Shown here: positions 37,108 through 49,900 of the stretch, piece by piece
Numbering within the stretch: position 1 is the first letter of the stretch
How the letters are laid out: every line of letters starts with the position of its first letter
NCBI RefSeq assembly: GCF_018873765.1
Contig: NC_057919.1
Span: forward strand, 59,371,484-59,435,483
DNA: 64,000 bases
Origin: Telopea speciosissima
Lineage: Eukaryota; Streptophyta; Magnoliopsida; Proteales; Proteaceae
Direction: 5' to 3'
Made by a program: the position numbers and the translations under genes
The notes under the pieces: model-generated
Seen by the model: the letters and a program-made list of their open reading frames with translations, nothing else
Database searches by the model: none
Told to the model about the DNA's origin: nothing

Positions 37108-37225
37108 ACCAATAGCTGCCTAGTGTAGTTGGTGAGCCGTGGTGCGCTTCATGCCCATGCTCACTGGGAGTTCTCGAGTTCGAGTCTCCTGGCTACTACC
37201 TTATCAGCTCCCTAATTCCCTCCCC
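37108..37225 (+). mobile_element. tRNA-derived SINE
   Basis: A polymerase III A-box-like tagtgtagttggtgagc (about 37119) and a B box GAGTTCGAGTCTCC (about 37177) are spaced as in tRNA-derived SINEs. A ccccaaaaaaa tail follows. Imperfect flanking repeats aaaaattttca and aaaagttttca could be the target duplication. Not a tRNA gene, because it has no acceptor stem. Confidence 0.65.
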
Positions 37226-37249
37226 CCAAAAAAAGTAAATTATATATAA

Positions 37250-40000
37250 AAGTTTTCAATTCCAAAAATAAAAATTCTCAGAGAGAAGAAAGTGATAACT
37301 CAAACTCTCAAAGGTAAATTAGTTGGATGGAGGGAAGGAGAGAGGGAGAGAGGGCCTTTAGGGATGGGGGATGGTAGGTAATGATGTAGGAATGTTAGGA
37401 GAACCAAATAGTTTTGCAGGTTTTTTTGGGGCACGGTAGAAATGATTCAGAAAGTAGTGGGCCATGAATGGTGATATGATAGTGAGTGGGCAGCCCATTA
37501 TGACCACCTCTCCCATCCCTCGGCTGCTTCATGCGCTATGCGCATGCACTTTCCCCACCACCAAACTACATACAAAACAACAACTCTCCTCCACCTTCTT
37601 CTTTTTCCCTTTCCCACATCAAACAAACAAACAAACATGGAAAGATAGAAAAAACACTTCTCCTTCACTTTCACTGTTTCTAACTCTCATGTCTACAAAG
37701 TACAATCTACCTTAATTCTTATGCTGGTCAACCTACTTTCAAATCAAAATTGAAAAGCCCACCCTCTCTCACCTCTGTGTATCAAATCTAATCTTTACTT
37801 AAAAGCCTCAAAACAATCAATCTAGGAAACAGAATCTCCCCCTCCCCACCTTTCCCTAACCTAATTTTTACATCAAAAGCAACAAAAACCAAAATCTCCT
37901 CCACCCATTTACATATTTTACTACTTAGCTAACTCTTTTTGACATTCTCTTAGGCCTTTCTGCTTTGTGGGCTACTTTTAATTTGACTTGGGGTAGGGAT
38001 AGGAATGAAGGAAACAAGGAGTGAGGGAAAAAGAGATAAAGAAAGCCCCTACTCTCTAATCTTAGTTTGGTCCCACAAAACTCACTTTTATCCCCCCCCC
38101 TTCCCTAACCACATTCTCTCTCTCTCTCTCATCATTCATCCCAAACCTATGATTGGTCCCACTCATCAGCTCTAAGTGTCCCGACAGCCACTGTGGATGG
38201 CTGTTATTGGACGACACATCATCCAGCATGTACCCTAATTCCTTGACACATCAAGCCCCTTTTCAACCTTGGACGCTGATCTGGTCGTGGATATATTGGC
38301 CCCACCGTGCTACTCATCCCATCGACACTTGGCATTCGCCGCCGCACATGCTCGCACGCATACATTCCTCCCCTTATCCACTCACACATGTGGGATGACT
38401 AGTGAAACTAATCCTAACCTAAGCACTAAGCACAAGCATAAAAATCAAGTTGCGTGATCCTACTGTCCACCCACCATATCTATGTTCCACTTTCAATACT
38501 ATTTCCATCTCTTTAAGGGATTTTTTTTTTTTAATTATTTTATTCTCTTTTGCTCTAACCATATAGATCCTGCGTGGATGATACTATTCTCTTCACTGCC
38601 ATTGATGTGGTATACAGATTTCTCCCCATACTGACATCGGAGGAATCCACCTCAAGGCCCTCCAATATGAATCATTCCTCGTGTGAAATGGAATAAAAAG
38701 GGTTTCCAATGGAGCATCAAACCAATTAAGCAATGGAAGGGGAACGATGGGATGGGATGGGGTCCACAGTATCTATTGTTACTTTTTGTGGGCCCCCACA
38801 GTGACATGTGATCAAATCTGTGGACCCCAACATTAAAAACATTAGACATGTGATCCAATCCAATCAAACACCTCGAGCCCCTTCTTAGTTTCCTCCCTAT
38901 TTGATGACTCTTCCATGCCCACATTATTCTTTTTGCAGACAATTAACTAAACTATACTCTCTCTCTCTCTCCCTCTCTCCCTCTCTCTCTCCATGAGATA
39001 TCAATTTGAGGCATGAGACATGAGGGCCTGAGGCATGGCTTCTTTCAGTCTATATTCTCTCATTTCCACCTCTTACATCATTCCTCCTTCCTTGGCTGGC
39101 AACTCGGAACAGATCTTCTTCATCATATCCCTCACTGCTGATGCACACTCATGCATCATTCTCTCTCTCTCTGCTTCATACTTCACAGTGAGAACTGCTA
39201 ATGGATGTCAAGAATGTAGAGGGCAGAGTAGGGCATAGTATGTAATATTGTAATAAAAGGGCGAAGAGGCAGAGAGAATAGAATATTGGGAGTTCCAAGA
39301 GATTCATTGCCTTAATAGCTTCATTTCCCACCTTTTGTCCCAACTCTTTGAAAGTAAGAAGCAAAGAAGGAAGGATATAGATAAACAATAGTGGCCATCA
39401 TGTCCCCTCTGCTCCAAACCTCTCTGTCCTCCTAAAGTAGGATTAGTTTAATAACAACTTTCCACAATCCTTTCTTGACTCAACCCCATCAAGTGGGGGG
39501 GACCTTTTGAGTTGCAGGGACAAAACTCAAACAGGAAGGGAAGGTTTTTTGTTTTACCAAATAAAGCTTCTCACTCTTTCTCTCTCTCTGTGATATCCAA
39601 TAACAATGAAAAGGTTTCTCTGCAATTCTCTTTCCCAATGAAGGTACTAAAAATAAAAGGTGATTAGGCTTTTGTATAGGGTCGACCCAAATAGAGTTAC
39701 ATTGGTCATCTGGGAACTCTTTGTACTGCATCTTTTTATGTCCTTAAAGCACCAAAGTAGCAACTCATTGGTTTAAAGAAATGATTACTCACAAGTTTAA
39801 TATATGAAAATGAGTGTTGTGTGCAAGAGAAAGGGAGAGAGTGATAGATTCGTGTCCATGAAAGTTGAAGCTAGCATCACTTATCACTTGAACTAGAGTT
39901 TTTAAATTTGTTAATTAATATGCCTTTGCCTTTGGGTTGCTTTCAGTCTTTAACATAATCTTGACCCTAGTTCTACCCAAACAAAAAAAGACCCTAGTTA
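37250..40000. other. Long non-genic stretch, pyrimidine-rich
   Basis: I see no supportable gene. There are CT-rich tracts throughout 37540-39200, with a (CT)n microsatellite at 38957-38993 and shorter runs at 38118, 39160 and 39575. This could be promoter or leader sequence of an unannotated transcript, but no open frame here resembles a known family. Confidence 0.45.
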
Positions 40001-40004
40001 ATTA

Positions 40005-40134
40005 GGCTATGTTTGGTAGGAATTTTTGGAACGCATTCCAAGTCTAGATCGTATTCTGAATTCCAATTCTTCTTTACACTTCGAAATGTTTTTTGGACCT
40101 AGAATCTATTCCGAGATGCATACCAAACACAGTC
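40005..40134. mobile_element. Tourist-like (PIF/Harbinger) MITE
   Basis: 130 bp with ends GGCTATGTTTGGTA and TACCAAACACAGTC, flanked by TTA on both sides (40002-40004 and 40135-40137). Three-base TTA/TAA duplications are typical of PIF/Harbinger MITEs. Non-coding. Confidence 0.75.
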
Positions 40135-40193
40135 TTAGTTTCCATAAACATTATCACATAAGGGGAGGAACTCAATATATCTCAATAGTTTCA

Positions 40194-40601
40194 GAATGAA
40201 ATTTGAATATTCTCCCTTGATAGAACTATCAAAGGAGAAATGTTGTTGGATCATGAATTGAATTCCAAAGGACCTAGCTTCTCTCCTTCAATGGTGAAGA
40301 GAGAATCTCTTCATCCTCCCATCTAACCCTTTGATTGGACTAGAGAAGGAATATTTCAAACCATGGACAATAGGCGTGGGAGTCAATGATGAGAATGAAA
40401 TTTGATTATCCAACCTTGATAGAATTATCATAGGAGAAATGTTGGAACATTGGTCTAATTCCAAAGGATCTAGTCTCTCTCTACTCATGGTGAAGAGAGA
40501 ATCTCTTCATCCACTCCATCTGATCCTCTAATTTGACTGGAAAGACTGGAAAACGGTATTTAGGATCTTCAATAATGGGATATGGGAGTTAATGATGAAC
40601 T
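40194..40601. repeat. Diverged tandem duplication, about 199 bp
   Basis: Two copies starting gaatgaaatttga, at 40194 and 40393, share tgatagaa(c/t)tatca, aggagaaatgttg, aattccaaagga and ggtgaagagagaatctcttc. Divergence is visible, so the duplication is moderately old. Confidence 0.75.
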
Positions 40602-41418
40602 CAAAGTCCACTTAAGAGTCCGATCAAAGCGTTACATTACCAATGGTGAAGAGATCCAAGGTGAAGAAAAACTTAATCCAATTTAGAAACCATTCTTCTA
40701 GCCCGAAAAAAAAAACCCAATCTTGAGGTCAACCAACTCTAGTCCAATTATGTGTAGGATTTTTATTTTTTTTTGGGGGGTGCCCTAGTGGATTTATGGA
40801 GTGTACCATGTTAACCCTAATTATATTGGGTTTATGGATCTGTAACAGATATATTTAGTGATATGGTTCTCTTTATTTCATTTTCTTTAATTGACTGGTC
40901 AATTGCCTTCTAATGACACATGTGAACTGTAATAATCTTCAATTCATTTTAACATTTTTGTTTTAAGAAGAAGGAATTACTCACTCATTTCGTTTGATCT
41001 TATCTCTTGAAACTCTCAAGGCATCTGATACATATGGAGATGCCAAGGAAAAAAGTTCCTAGAAGTCCTAGTAAGATGCTCAGGGACTTGATGATTGTGT
41101 CCCTTTTAAGAGAGAGTAAATTATACAGTAAAGCAATAAGTGGACACTAAAGTTTATATTGCGATTTGGTGGAGTCTAGATTCCGGATTACTTCGTAGCC
41201 TTTAGTGTCATGAGGATATTACCAGAATCCCTTCGACCCCACCATAAATACCAAAGGGTGAGTTAGAATTAGGCCTATGTTGAAGAAATAAATATGGGTT
41301 CACTTTAGATTATTCCATTATGCAAAAGTAAAAAAAGAAATGACGGGGAGTGAAACTAATTTAAGAAAGAAAATGAAACTTCTTGTAATCTTGATTCTTG
41401 ATCGGTAATTAATGTAAA
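40602..41418. other. Non-genic stretch
   Basis: I see no gene, RNA or paired repeat. Confidence 0.4.
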
Positions 41419-42368
41419 ATTCAAGATGAGGTTTCTTGGTGTATACTTTTTGCTGATGATATTGTTTTGATAGATGAAATACTGAAAGGGATTAATACGA
41501 AACTGGAGTTATGGAGATCAAACTTAGATTCAAGAGGTTTTAATTTAAGCAGAACAAAGACGATATATGATGTGTAACTTTAGTCAAATCAGGAGAAGTG
41601 ATGAACTGGTGAAACTTGAAAAGTGAGAGCAACCATAAAGTGAATGTTTTATATACCTAGGATCATCCATTAACAAAGAGAGTGATATAGAGGAAGTGGA
41701 GAGGACAATCCGGAGTTTTATGTGACAAACGCATGCCTATTAAACTAAAGGGAAAATTCTATAGGACAGTAATAAGACCAGCGATGACATATGAAGCGGA
41801 ATGTTGAGCAGTTAAAAAAGAGTAATATAGATAAAATGAGTGTAGCGAAGATGAGAATGTTGAGGAGAATGTGCGATAAGACCATGAAAGATAGGATAAA
41901 GAATGTTTGTATTAGAACTGAAGTAAGAGTTGCACCAATCTAGGACAAGCTTCGTGAGAGCCACTTGAGGTGATTTGGTCATGTCTAAAGAAGACCCATG
42001 TATGCACCAGTAAGGAAGAGTGACCAGATTCAATTTGAATGAGCTAAAAGAGGTAAAGGCAGGCCTAAAATGACTATTGACGAAGTGGTGAGAAAAGATA
42101 TGCATATGGTAGGGTTTGATACCATTGATAGAGTTGTTTGGAGGACAGGGACCCATGTAGCCGACCCCTCGTAGGTGGATGTTCTTGGAATGCTACTTTG
42201 ACTATTGCTTAGGCTTTTATTTTATTTTATTTATTTATTTATTTTTAATCCCTTATTACCTTTTCTTCCTTCTACTGCTCTTATATATGTCTATTACAGT
42301 CATGATCTTTTCGGATCCATGTAGCCGACCCCATTTAGTTGGGATAAGATTATGGTTATTGTATAGCA
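41419..42368 (+). mobile_element. 5'-truncated RTE-type LINE
   Basis: Begins inside the reverse transcriptase at IQDEVSWCILFADDIVLIDE, where FADD is the catalytic box. It continues through the C-terminal SVAKMRMLRRMC-like and RRPMYAPVR-like parts with many stops and frame changes. It ends in the family's typical 3' terminus, ccatgtagccgaccccattt plus agttgggataag. The same family inserted at 53707-54658. Dead and old. Confidence 0.8.
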
Positions 42369-42637
42369 ATTAAAATTTTCAACTAGGTTTATTATTTTCT
42401 TATTCAAATCCAAGGAATTTGGTGGAGAAGTCAAGTAAAATCTAATTACTAGATTTTAAAAAAAAATTTCAGTCAATAATACAATTATTGTTTGTGATGA
42501 TTGGAAAAAAATTGAGAGAAAAATGCTTCACCTAATTGCTTTGTTGCACTAAGAAATTAAGAGAAAACAAAAGACAACATTTTTCATTTTTTGTTCTATT
42601 TATATAAGAATTACTTAATTGAGAGAGAAGACAATAA

Positions 42638-42762
42638 GGTTGTGTTTGGTATGCATTCTTGGGATGCATTCTAGGTCGATTTCACATTCTCGGATGATAA
42701 AAACAACAATTTTTATTATCCGAGAATGCAAAATCAACTTGGAATGCATACCAAAAGCAACC
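42638..42762. mobile_element. Palindromic Tourist-like MITE with TAA duplication
   Basis: 125 bp, starting GGTTGTGTTTGGTATGC and ending GCATACCAAAAGCAACC, flanked by TAA (42635-42637 and 42763-42765). The two halves are inverted almost to the centre, so the RNA would fold into one hairpin. Relative of 40005-40134. Confidence 0.85.
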
Positions 42763-43251
42763 TAAGTATGACCAACATTCCCTCAAATTTTCTGTTCTTA
42801 TGTCTTATCTCCTAATGGAGACAAAAAACCAAGGATAACCTTTTCCAGAATTTACTCCTTTTCCACTATCACAAACTCATGGCAGAAAAGGAATATATAG
42901 AAGCTGGATGATAACATACAACTATAGCCAGCCCTAGAGAAGCTAAACAGATCAATAATGAAGTATAAAAACCCACATACCCCAACACAACCATCGAGAA
43001 AATGCAACCAATGTAGATAGGCTTTACATTTTGATTCTACTTCTATAAGCTGAAAGGTTGTTTCTTAAACATGATTTCATGAAACCCATTTATGCCACCC
43101 CCACCTGAGAAAACCAGAGCAAAGTACATAAGCCTTATACATTAAATTGTATTACCATTCACCCAAAGGGGGCTTCACAAACAGGAGTTCAACAAAGCAG
43201 CCCAAGCCCTACCAAACTGTGGGGACCGAGCTCAGTAATGGGTTTAAGATT

Positions 43252-43415
43252 TTTATTTTTTTTTAATAGGTCCTACTCTATTCTATTCTAAGGAGGAGGC
43301 AAGTTGTGAACCAGGAGGCTAGAACCAAAAACCTCCAGGTACCGATGGGTGTTTACGCACCACAAGTCCACAAGCTACCAAGTGCGCTAGGCACTTGTTC
43401 ACTTTTTACTGAAAT
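43252..43415 (-). mobile_element. tRNA-derived SINE with perfect 17-bp target duplication
   Basis: On the minus strand: an A-box-like TAGCGCACTTGGTAGC, a B-box-like GGTTCTAGCC, and an A-rich tail (T-run at about 43251-43266 on the plus strand). GTAATGGGTTTAAGATT occurs exactly at 43235-43251 and 43416-43432. It sits about 520 bp beyond the RRP4 stop codon. The perfect duplication implies a young insertion. Confidence 0.85.
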
Positions 43416-43937
43416 GTAATGGGTTTAAGATTACTCAGTTAAAACCTAAAGTTGGGTTGGGCTATGCAGGGATTGCTCTCCACACCTTGACTTGGGCTCA
43501 GGTCAGGCCCAGCCCGCCCAATCCCATCCCTAGGCTAAAGCCCGTTATTGTTACCATCAAATGGCCTAATAATGTGTTCTCACTAGTTATTATGCCCAAA
43601 AAATTCACAATCAACCCAAAAAATTTGAAAAACAAATATGTGAGGGGGTGTAGGTATACCTGGTGTCCCATACACATCGCATGTTTGTCTAGATGACTTA
43701 AACCTCCCTCCCCCTTCCCCCAAAACCAGAAAAAAAAATCCCAGTTTCACTCTGCGCTCACAGCCTCCTAATCAACAAAAACATTTTCTCACAGCACTTG
43801 AGAACTTGTTCTGATACACATTACATAAGGGGAACAAATCACTTTGAACTCCTACCACAAGTGGACCACAAAAAAATTATTATGAATAAATAAAATAGCA
43901 TTGTTTTAACCAAGAATTCACAACAACGTACCAGCAA

Positions 43938-46900
43938 TCACCTTTTCTTTTTGGTAAATGAGCTTCGCCGTTCAACTTCTCTCTCTGCAATTTGAACACA
44001 GAACTCCGCTCCGAGCATCTCATGGATATCAACGTTCTGGAAGATGCTATGTTCAACTGTCTCCATGATCAATTCAACATTAAGACTGAATCCCAAACTG
44101 GACAAAACCCGAACTGCATTTGCTATCCTACATATGCCCTGCCTTGTCTCTAGTAGAGTGTAAGTACTTTCTTGCTCTTCAATACTCATGGATCTTCTAT
44201 CCAACTTGCTATTCTGTTGTTCAGATTTATTTTCTGGCTCTTCCATCATATTATCCCTTTCTACATGCTCGCCAACCCAGATGAATCCATTACACCCGAG
44301 AATCAAATCAACCGCATACTTTTCAAGGTGGTGGAAATGTTGTTTGCGTCTCTTCACTAAATAAGGAGGGATTGTTAGCAGTTGACCCCTCTCAAGCTGC
44401 ATTATCAATTAGAACCACAAATCATATATAACGACAACCTGAAATTGATAATATGTTTCACATAACCTGATTTATCATGTTGAGAAACTAAGATGCTGAA
44501 GCCTTTATGCGGGAAAGGCATTATATTCATCATATTACTAAAAGTATATTGAAAAATTGTTGTTGCATCACCCAACTTTAGAAGAAGCTTTTGAATTGCA
44601 GAATTTTGGAGATGAACAGTTTTGCATCTATGCAATTCAAACGATAAATACCTAACGAAAAGATACCTTTCCATACTTCTGGCTTCTTGCTTGAAGATGT
44701 AAACTGCCATCATGCTGGAAACCACGAACTTCAGCCTAAAAAATAGAAACAAGATAGACAAAACGAATCAGTGTTTTGCCAGAATCACTCGAGGATCTTT
44801 AGAAGAATGGGCAGAGAAATTTCCTTAGAAATATCATAGTAAAAAATAGTGCTTGTGCAAGATACAAAGTTATCCACGTGCTCATCGGCATATGGTCCAC
44901 CTGTCATTTTTCAGAAGCTAGTCCCAAGCTAATTTCATTTGAATTTCCTTGGAACACAACGACACTCAGAACAAAGTTATAAATACCTTATTCATGAGAA
45001 GGAACTTGTCCAGTCCTATGTGCCCATTGGGATTTGATCTACCTGTCCCTTCTAAAAAACTAGCTCTAATTTGATTTTAATTTATCAAGTATTGAATGTC
45101 CAAGGAAACTAAGTGAAACTCAAACTAAAGTGAGCCAATAACTTCTTCCTGACCGATTGAACTGTCCAAATATGAATACTTCCACAACAATAAAAGTTTA
45201 GTAATTCTAGGCACTGTCTTAACATATTAGCAGAGCATAACACCTTTGCGTCAAAAAAATAAACTTATACTCGGTCTTCAAAGGATTTCAGAAAAAAGAA
45301 AAATTAATGAACTTACACATACGACATCATTCTCTTCAAAAATGCTGCGCATATTGAGCTCATCAACAGCAGTTCGCCGCCTCTAGCAATTAAAAAAATA
45401 AGTGACTCTAAGATGACAGTTAAGCGAGCAATAAAAAAAATGTGAATTTAAAATGACAGTTAAGCACCTTGAAGCTTTAAAATGTAGTGCAAACTAATCA
45501 AGAATTAGAAATCAGACATAATAAAGCAAACCTTTTAATGGTTAAAGATTCATCAAAACTGCAAAAAGATTCCCTGGACTGATGTCACTAGATTCCATTT
45601 CCTTCTCAGTAAGGGATCTTCAATCATGTGCAGACGTGGTCACTGATCTTAACGATCCAAAAGATGTGCAACCATCTGTATTGGCGCCACACACACACAC
45701 AAACATACAATCCTAACTAGTAGGTTCAATGTCTCACTAGGGTTAAGAGGTTCAGATTGCCAAATTGATGTAGGTATCACCTAGGCCTTTGATACTCGGA
45801 TCGGGAGAGTAAACATAATTTAACTACAAGGATGCTAAACAGGACAGATTCGCATCCTGTCAATAAAATAAGATAACTTTCAACTCACAACTCTGTTTGG
45901 GGTGATTCCAGTTGGAGATTCAAGTTAACAGAAAGGGCTACGACTTTGGTTCTTTAGGTTTTCAAAGATTCTGGAAAAAAAGAAGGTGATATTGGCTTGT
46001 GAAGTAGAGGTTGTAGCACAGGACGAAAATCTGGAAACAAAGGAACAAGTCGTCAATATTTGTGTGCAACTAAGGGATGAAAGGAGATGGATTGGTTTCA
46101 GTTATACGGTCTAATAGGGTATGGAATGATGAGAAAATAACAAAAATTGAAGACATAAAGAGATGGAGAGAGAAGAAGGATATCAGCCCCAATGAATCAA
46201 CTCTTCTAGGTTGTAAAAGGAGGTAGAATGCATCAACACTTCCAGGCTGATGTTGGCAACTCTTCTAGGCCACCACCATGGAGGCTTCAATACTTCTAGA
46301 TTGAAGGGGAAACATAGCTTGGTTTCAGGATGGAACAACACAACTTGGTTCTATGGGAAAGTGCTTGAAGCAAATTGCGAATAAAATTGATACTAATATG
46401 GGGTTACAAGTGAAATCGCCCAGACCATTTAAAGGCCTTTGGCATGATGAAAAATGACTCCAATATCCCCCCCCTACCAAGTAATTATAGTGGTTACAAT
46501 AAATCCCAAATGTAATCATATGGTGGACTAATGACAATGAGAAAAAACAAAGCAACAAAAGAGAAAACCAAAAATAGGCTTCTTGTAGCAAGCCTCGATG
46601 TCTAGATGCAATCCCCAAGGAAGAAAATGCTCCACACAAAGAAAGCACAAGAGAAGGCGCAAGAAATGGGGAAGTGCAAACATTGAAGAAATCTACCCAC
46701 ATAGGAGCTGCCTAGGCTTGCTTGGGTTGGATATTTGGAGTTGACTGGGGGACCGGCCATGAATGGGGTTGATTCTTGGTCTTGACTTGGCCCCGGGCCT
46801 TGATACGGGCTGACCTCCTAAGTGGTTAATATGTAGCAATGTGATGCCCTTGGGTTGCATGATTAAAATATGGGTTAGATAGACGTACCCCCCTAAAATG

Positions 46901-49900
46901 CACCCAATATTCCTCATGTCCCCCCTAAGGTTCTGACAATTCCGCACGCACTCCCTAAAAGTTACACGTACCACTCCTACTTTTCAACCTAAAGCCTTTT
47001 AAGTCCACGCTGTTAATTTTGGGCGTTAAATGCTATTCTGAAGAAGGTAATGTACAATTATACCCTTTCTAGGGCTAAATTACCAAAATGCCCTTAAGTT
47101 AAAAAACAAAAAAGACAGTTAAAATAAGTAAAATACCCAAATCGCCCTTTCTCCCTTTCCCTTTCTCGATCAAACTCCCTCAACCCTAGTTGGATCTCAG
47201 CAGCACCCCCTTCATCTTCTCCGATTGTTGAAATCGTAACTCAATTATCCAACCAAAGTCCTGTGAGGTTGATTCTGAAAAACATCAAATTGTCGAGCTT
47301 CTCACTGGTTCCCTACATCGTTCAACCCAGAAGGAAGATAGTTACAGGTGCAAATGCGATAAACACTATATCCCTCCATTCCACTAGATCAAGATATCTT
47401 CAAAGAAAAAGTTCTTAACTTCACGAAGTATTCCGATAATCCTCAAAGAAGATTAATCAATTTATTAAACGGATCCAACTTATAAAATTCGAAATAAAAG
47501 CAAAACAAAATCACGAAACAAATATCTTCTAAAATTGCAGCTGTAATAGAAGACGACAACCTATAAACATTGGATTCCAAGGGAAACGGCGACATAGATA
47601 ATATGAAGTACTTGACTTATTCTATTGTAAAAAATCGAAGAAGCAACCCTAGAAGATCTCTGGAAGACAAAAGTGGAGAAAATATATATAGATAAAATGG
47701 CAGATTTGAGAGAAGCAGAAACCAATGCTTTCAAGAAAGACAAAAAAAAAAAACAAGGAAGATTGGAGAAGAGAGGAAAATCCAATTTAATCAATTAAAC
47801 TCCATTGCTGAGCTCAAAAATTTTTCCCCCTTATATGATTTGAAATACAGATAATGTTGCTGTTTTGTGGAGATCCATTGAATCCAAAGCTGTTGCTATT
47901 GGGGATTTGTGGTACAAGTGCATTTGTAAGTATGTGGATGCACAATGTTGCAAAGAAGAAGAAGAAGAAGGAGCAGAGAAGAAATAGGGCTGGGCAAAAA
48001 GGTCTTTTCAAATTAAGAACAAATAGGTCAGGGCAATAAGGTCTTCTCAAATTTCAGGAGCGGTTAGAAGAAAGGGTAGTTTAGCCAGTAAAAAGTTTTT
48101 AACATTTAACGCCTGAAATTAACGGCGTGGACTTAAATGGCTTTAGATTGAAAAGTAGGGGTCGTACATGGAATTTTCAGCAGGTGCATGCGGAATTGTC
48201 AAAACCTTAGGGGGGTATGAGGAATATTGGGTGCATTTCAGGGGAGCTATATATATATTTTTTGTATAGAGGGGGGGCCCAAAACTCCCTATTGCATCCC
48301 TGAAACTATTCATCTATACCCATTTGGAAAATTGTATATGTTAGGAACCTCATCATATGAGTAATTATTTTTTATATTCACAAAGAAATACACAACTCAC
48401 CTAATTGTTGCAAATACCCTGTTGGTTATATTGATACTTGGGGTTTAAGTAATATGCTGAAAATTGACATATAGAATTATAGATATTATCAATTTTTTAT
48501 ATATTCTATGAAGGTATGAATAATAAAATCTAGGAAAAATTACACTGCCACCCCCTGAGGTTTGTATTAAATACAGAGCGACTCCCTGTGTTTCTAAATT
48601 ATACAGTCACACCCCCTGAGTGGCCGGTGAATGGACGGTGTTAAGTACTACATTTTAAATACCAACTTTGCCCTCTTCTAATATCCTGTTAATACTCAGT
48701 GGGAAATTCCAACTTCGCCCTCTTCTTCCCCAAATTTGAAGTTGCCTCCATCGCTGACCTGCAACTCCACCGCACAGGTATTCATTTATGCATCTATGTC
48801 TTCTCCCTCTATTCTTTCTCGGATTTTTTTCCCTGCTCTCATTCATTCGCTATTAGCCCTAAAAAATCTGCAAACCCAAACTTTGAATCTCGACCTAACA
48901 TGGTCTTCGTTGAGTTCTCCGCAAAGGTTGCAGCGAGAATTGCAGCATCATACCTTGCTTGCAATGGATCAAAAACCCAGAATCCCAAGCACATGCCACT
49001 GTCTTCCTCGCCAAGTTCTATGGCCATGCGGGGCTTATGAATCTCATTAAAGCTGGACCTGAACACCTCCGTCCTGGTAACTACCCCCTGCGGCGGCTGG
49101 AATTTGTTTCCCTAAGGAGAAGAAATCTGAAAAACCTTTTTGAATTCAATCTCAGAGTTTCAATGATAGAAAGCCTGATCTGCACCTCGGAAAGGAAGAA
49201 ACCCGTAGATGGGTTCTCTGTTTCTGCCTCATCTTCTTCTAATGGAACTCTGTTTCAAAGGAGGATCGAATTTCATCCCGCTTGGAAGTCTTTCACTAGT
49301 TTTAGTAATGGCAGTGAGATTTCCATATCAAGACTTCGAATCCCACCTCGGATTCTTAGAGATCCGCCTCCCTAAAGGCTGTTGCATTGGCTTCGGTGGG
49401 GAAGAAATCAAAGGGCGGTGATTTTTTTGAAATTGGGTTGGATCCAGAGCTTATTTCTGGAACTACGCTTCGAAGAATCATGAGTTTGTTCTATTGGGTT
49501 TTTTCGTTAATTTGATTCTGTTAAAAATTTGGGTTTTGGGATTCACTGTCATCAAAACCGATAAAGTGAATTTCCATTTGTCACTGTTTATTGAACATGT
49601 TTCAAGTACTGCAATAAGTTCGGCTTATTCGTTGTGTTCCGGTTCTCTTTGAGTAGGAATTAATAGAATATTTTGCAGGGTGCTGGGTTGGAAAATCTGG
49701 GGAATACTTGTTTTCTGAATTCAGTATTGCAATGCCTGACATATACAAAGCCCTTTGCCGCAAATTTGCAGAGTGGGAAGCATCAGTCTTATGTGAGTCT
49801 CTCTCTCTCTCTCTCTCCCTCTCTACATAGTATCAGCAGGAAAGATGAGTTCTTCCTTCAGTCTAATTTGTCAAATTCTTCCGCTAGAATTTATACGATG

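Noticed and set aside
37165-37200. GTTCGAGTC B box as a tRNA gene
   Set aside because: No cloverleaf or acceptor stem can be drawn. The A-box/B-box pair with an A-rich tail fits a SINE.
37464-38457. Several plus-strand open frames of 60-83 codons
   Set aside because: They consist of translated CT/CA-rich sequence with no recognisable domain, and frames overlap without preference.
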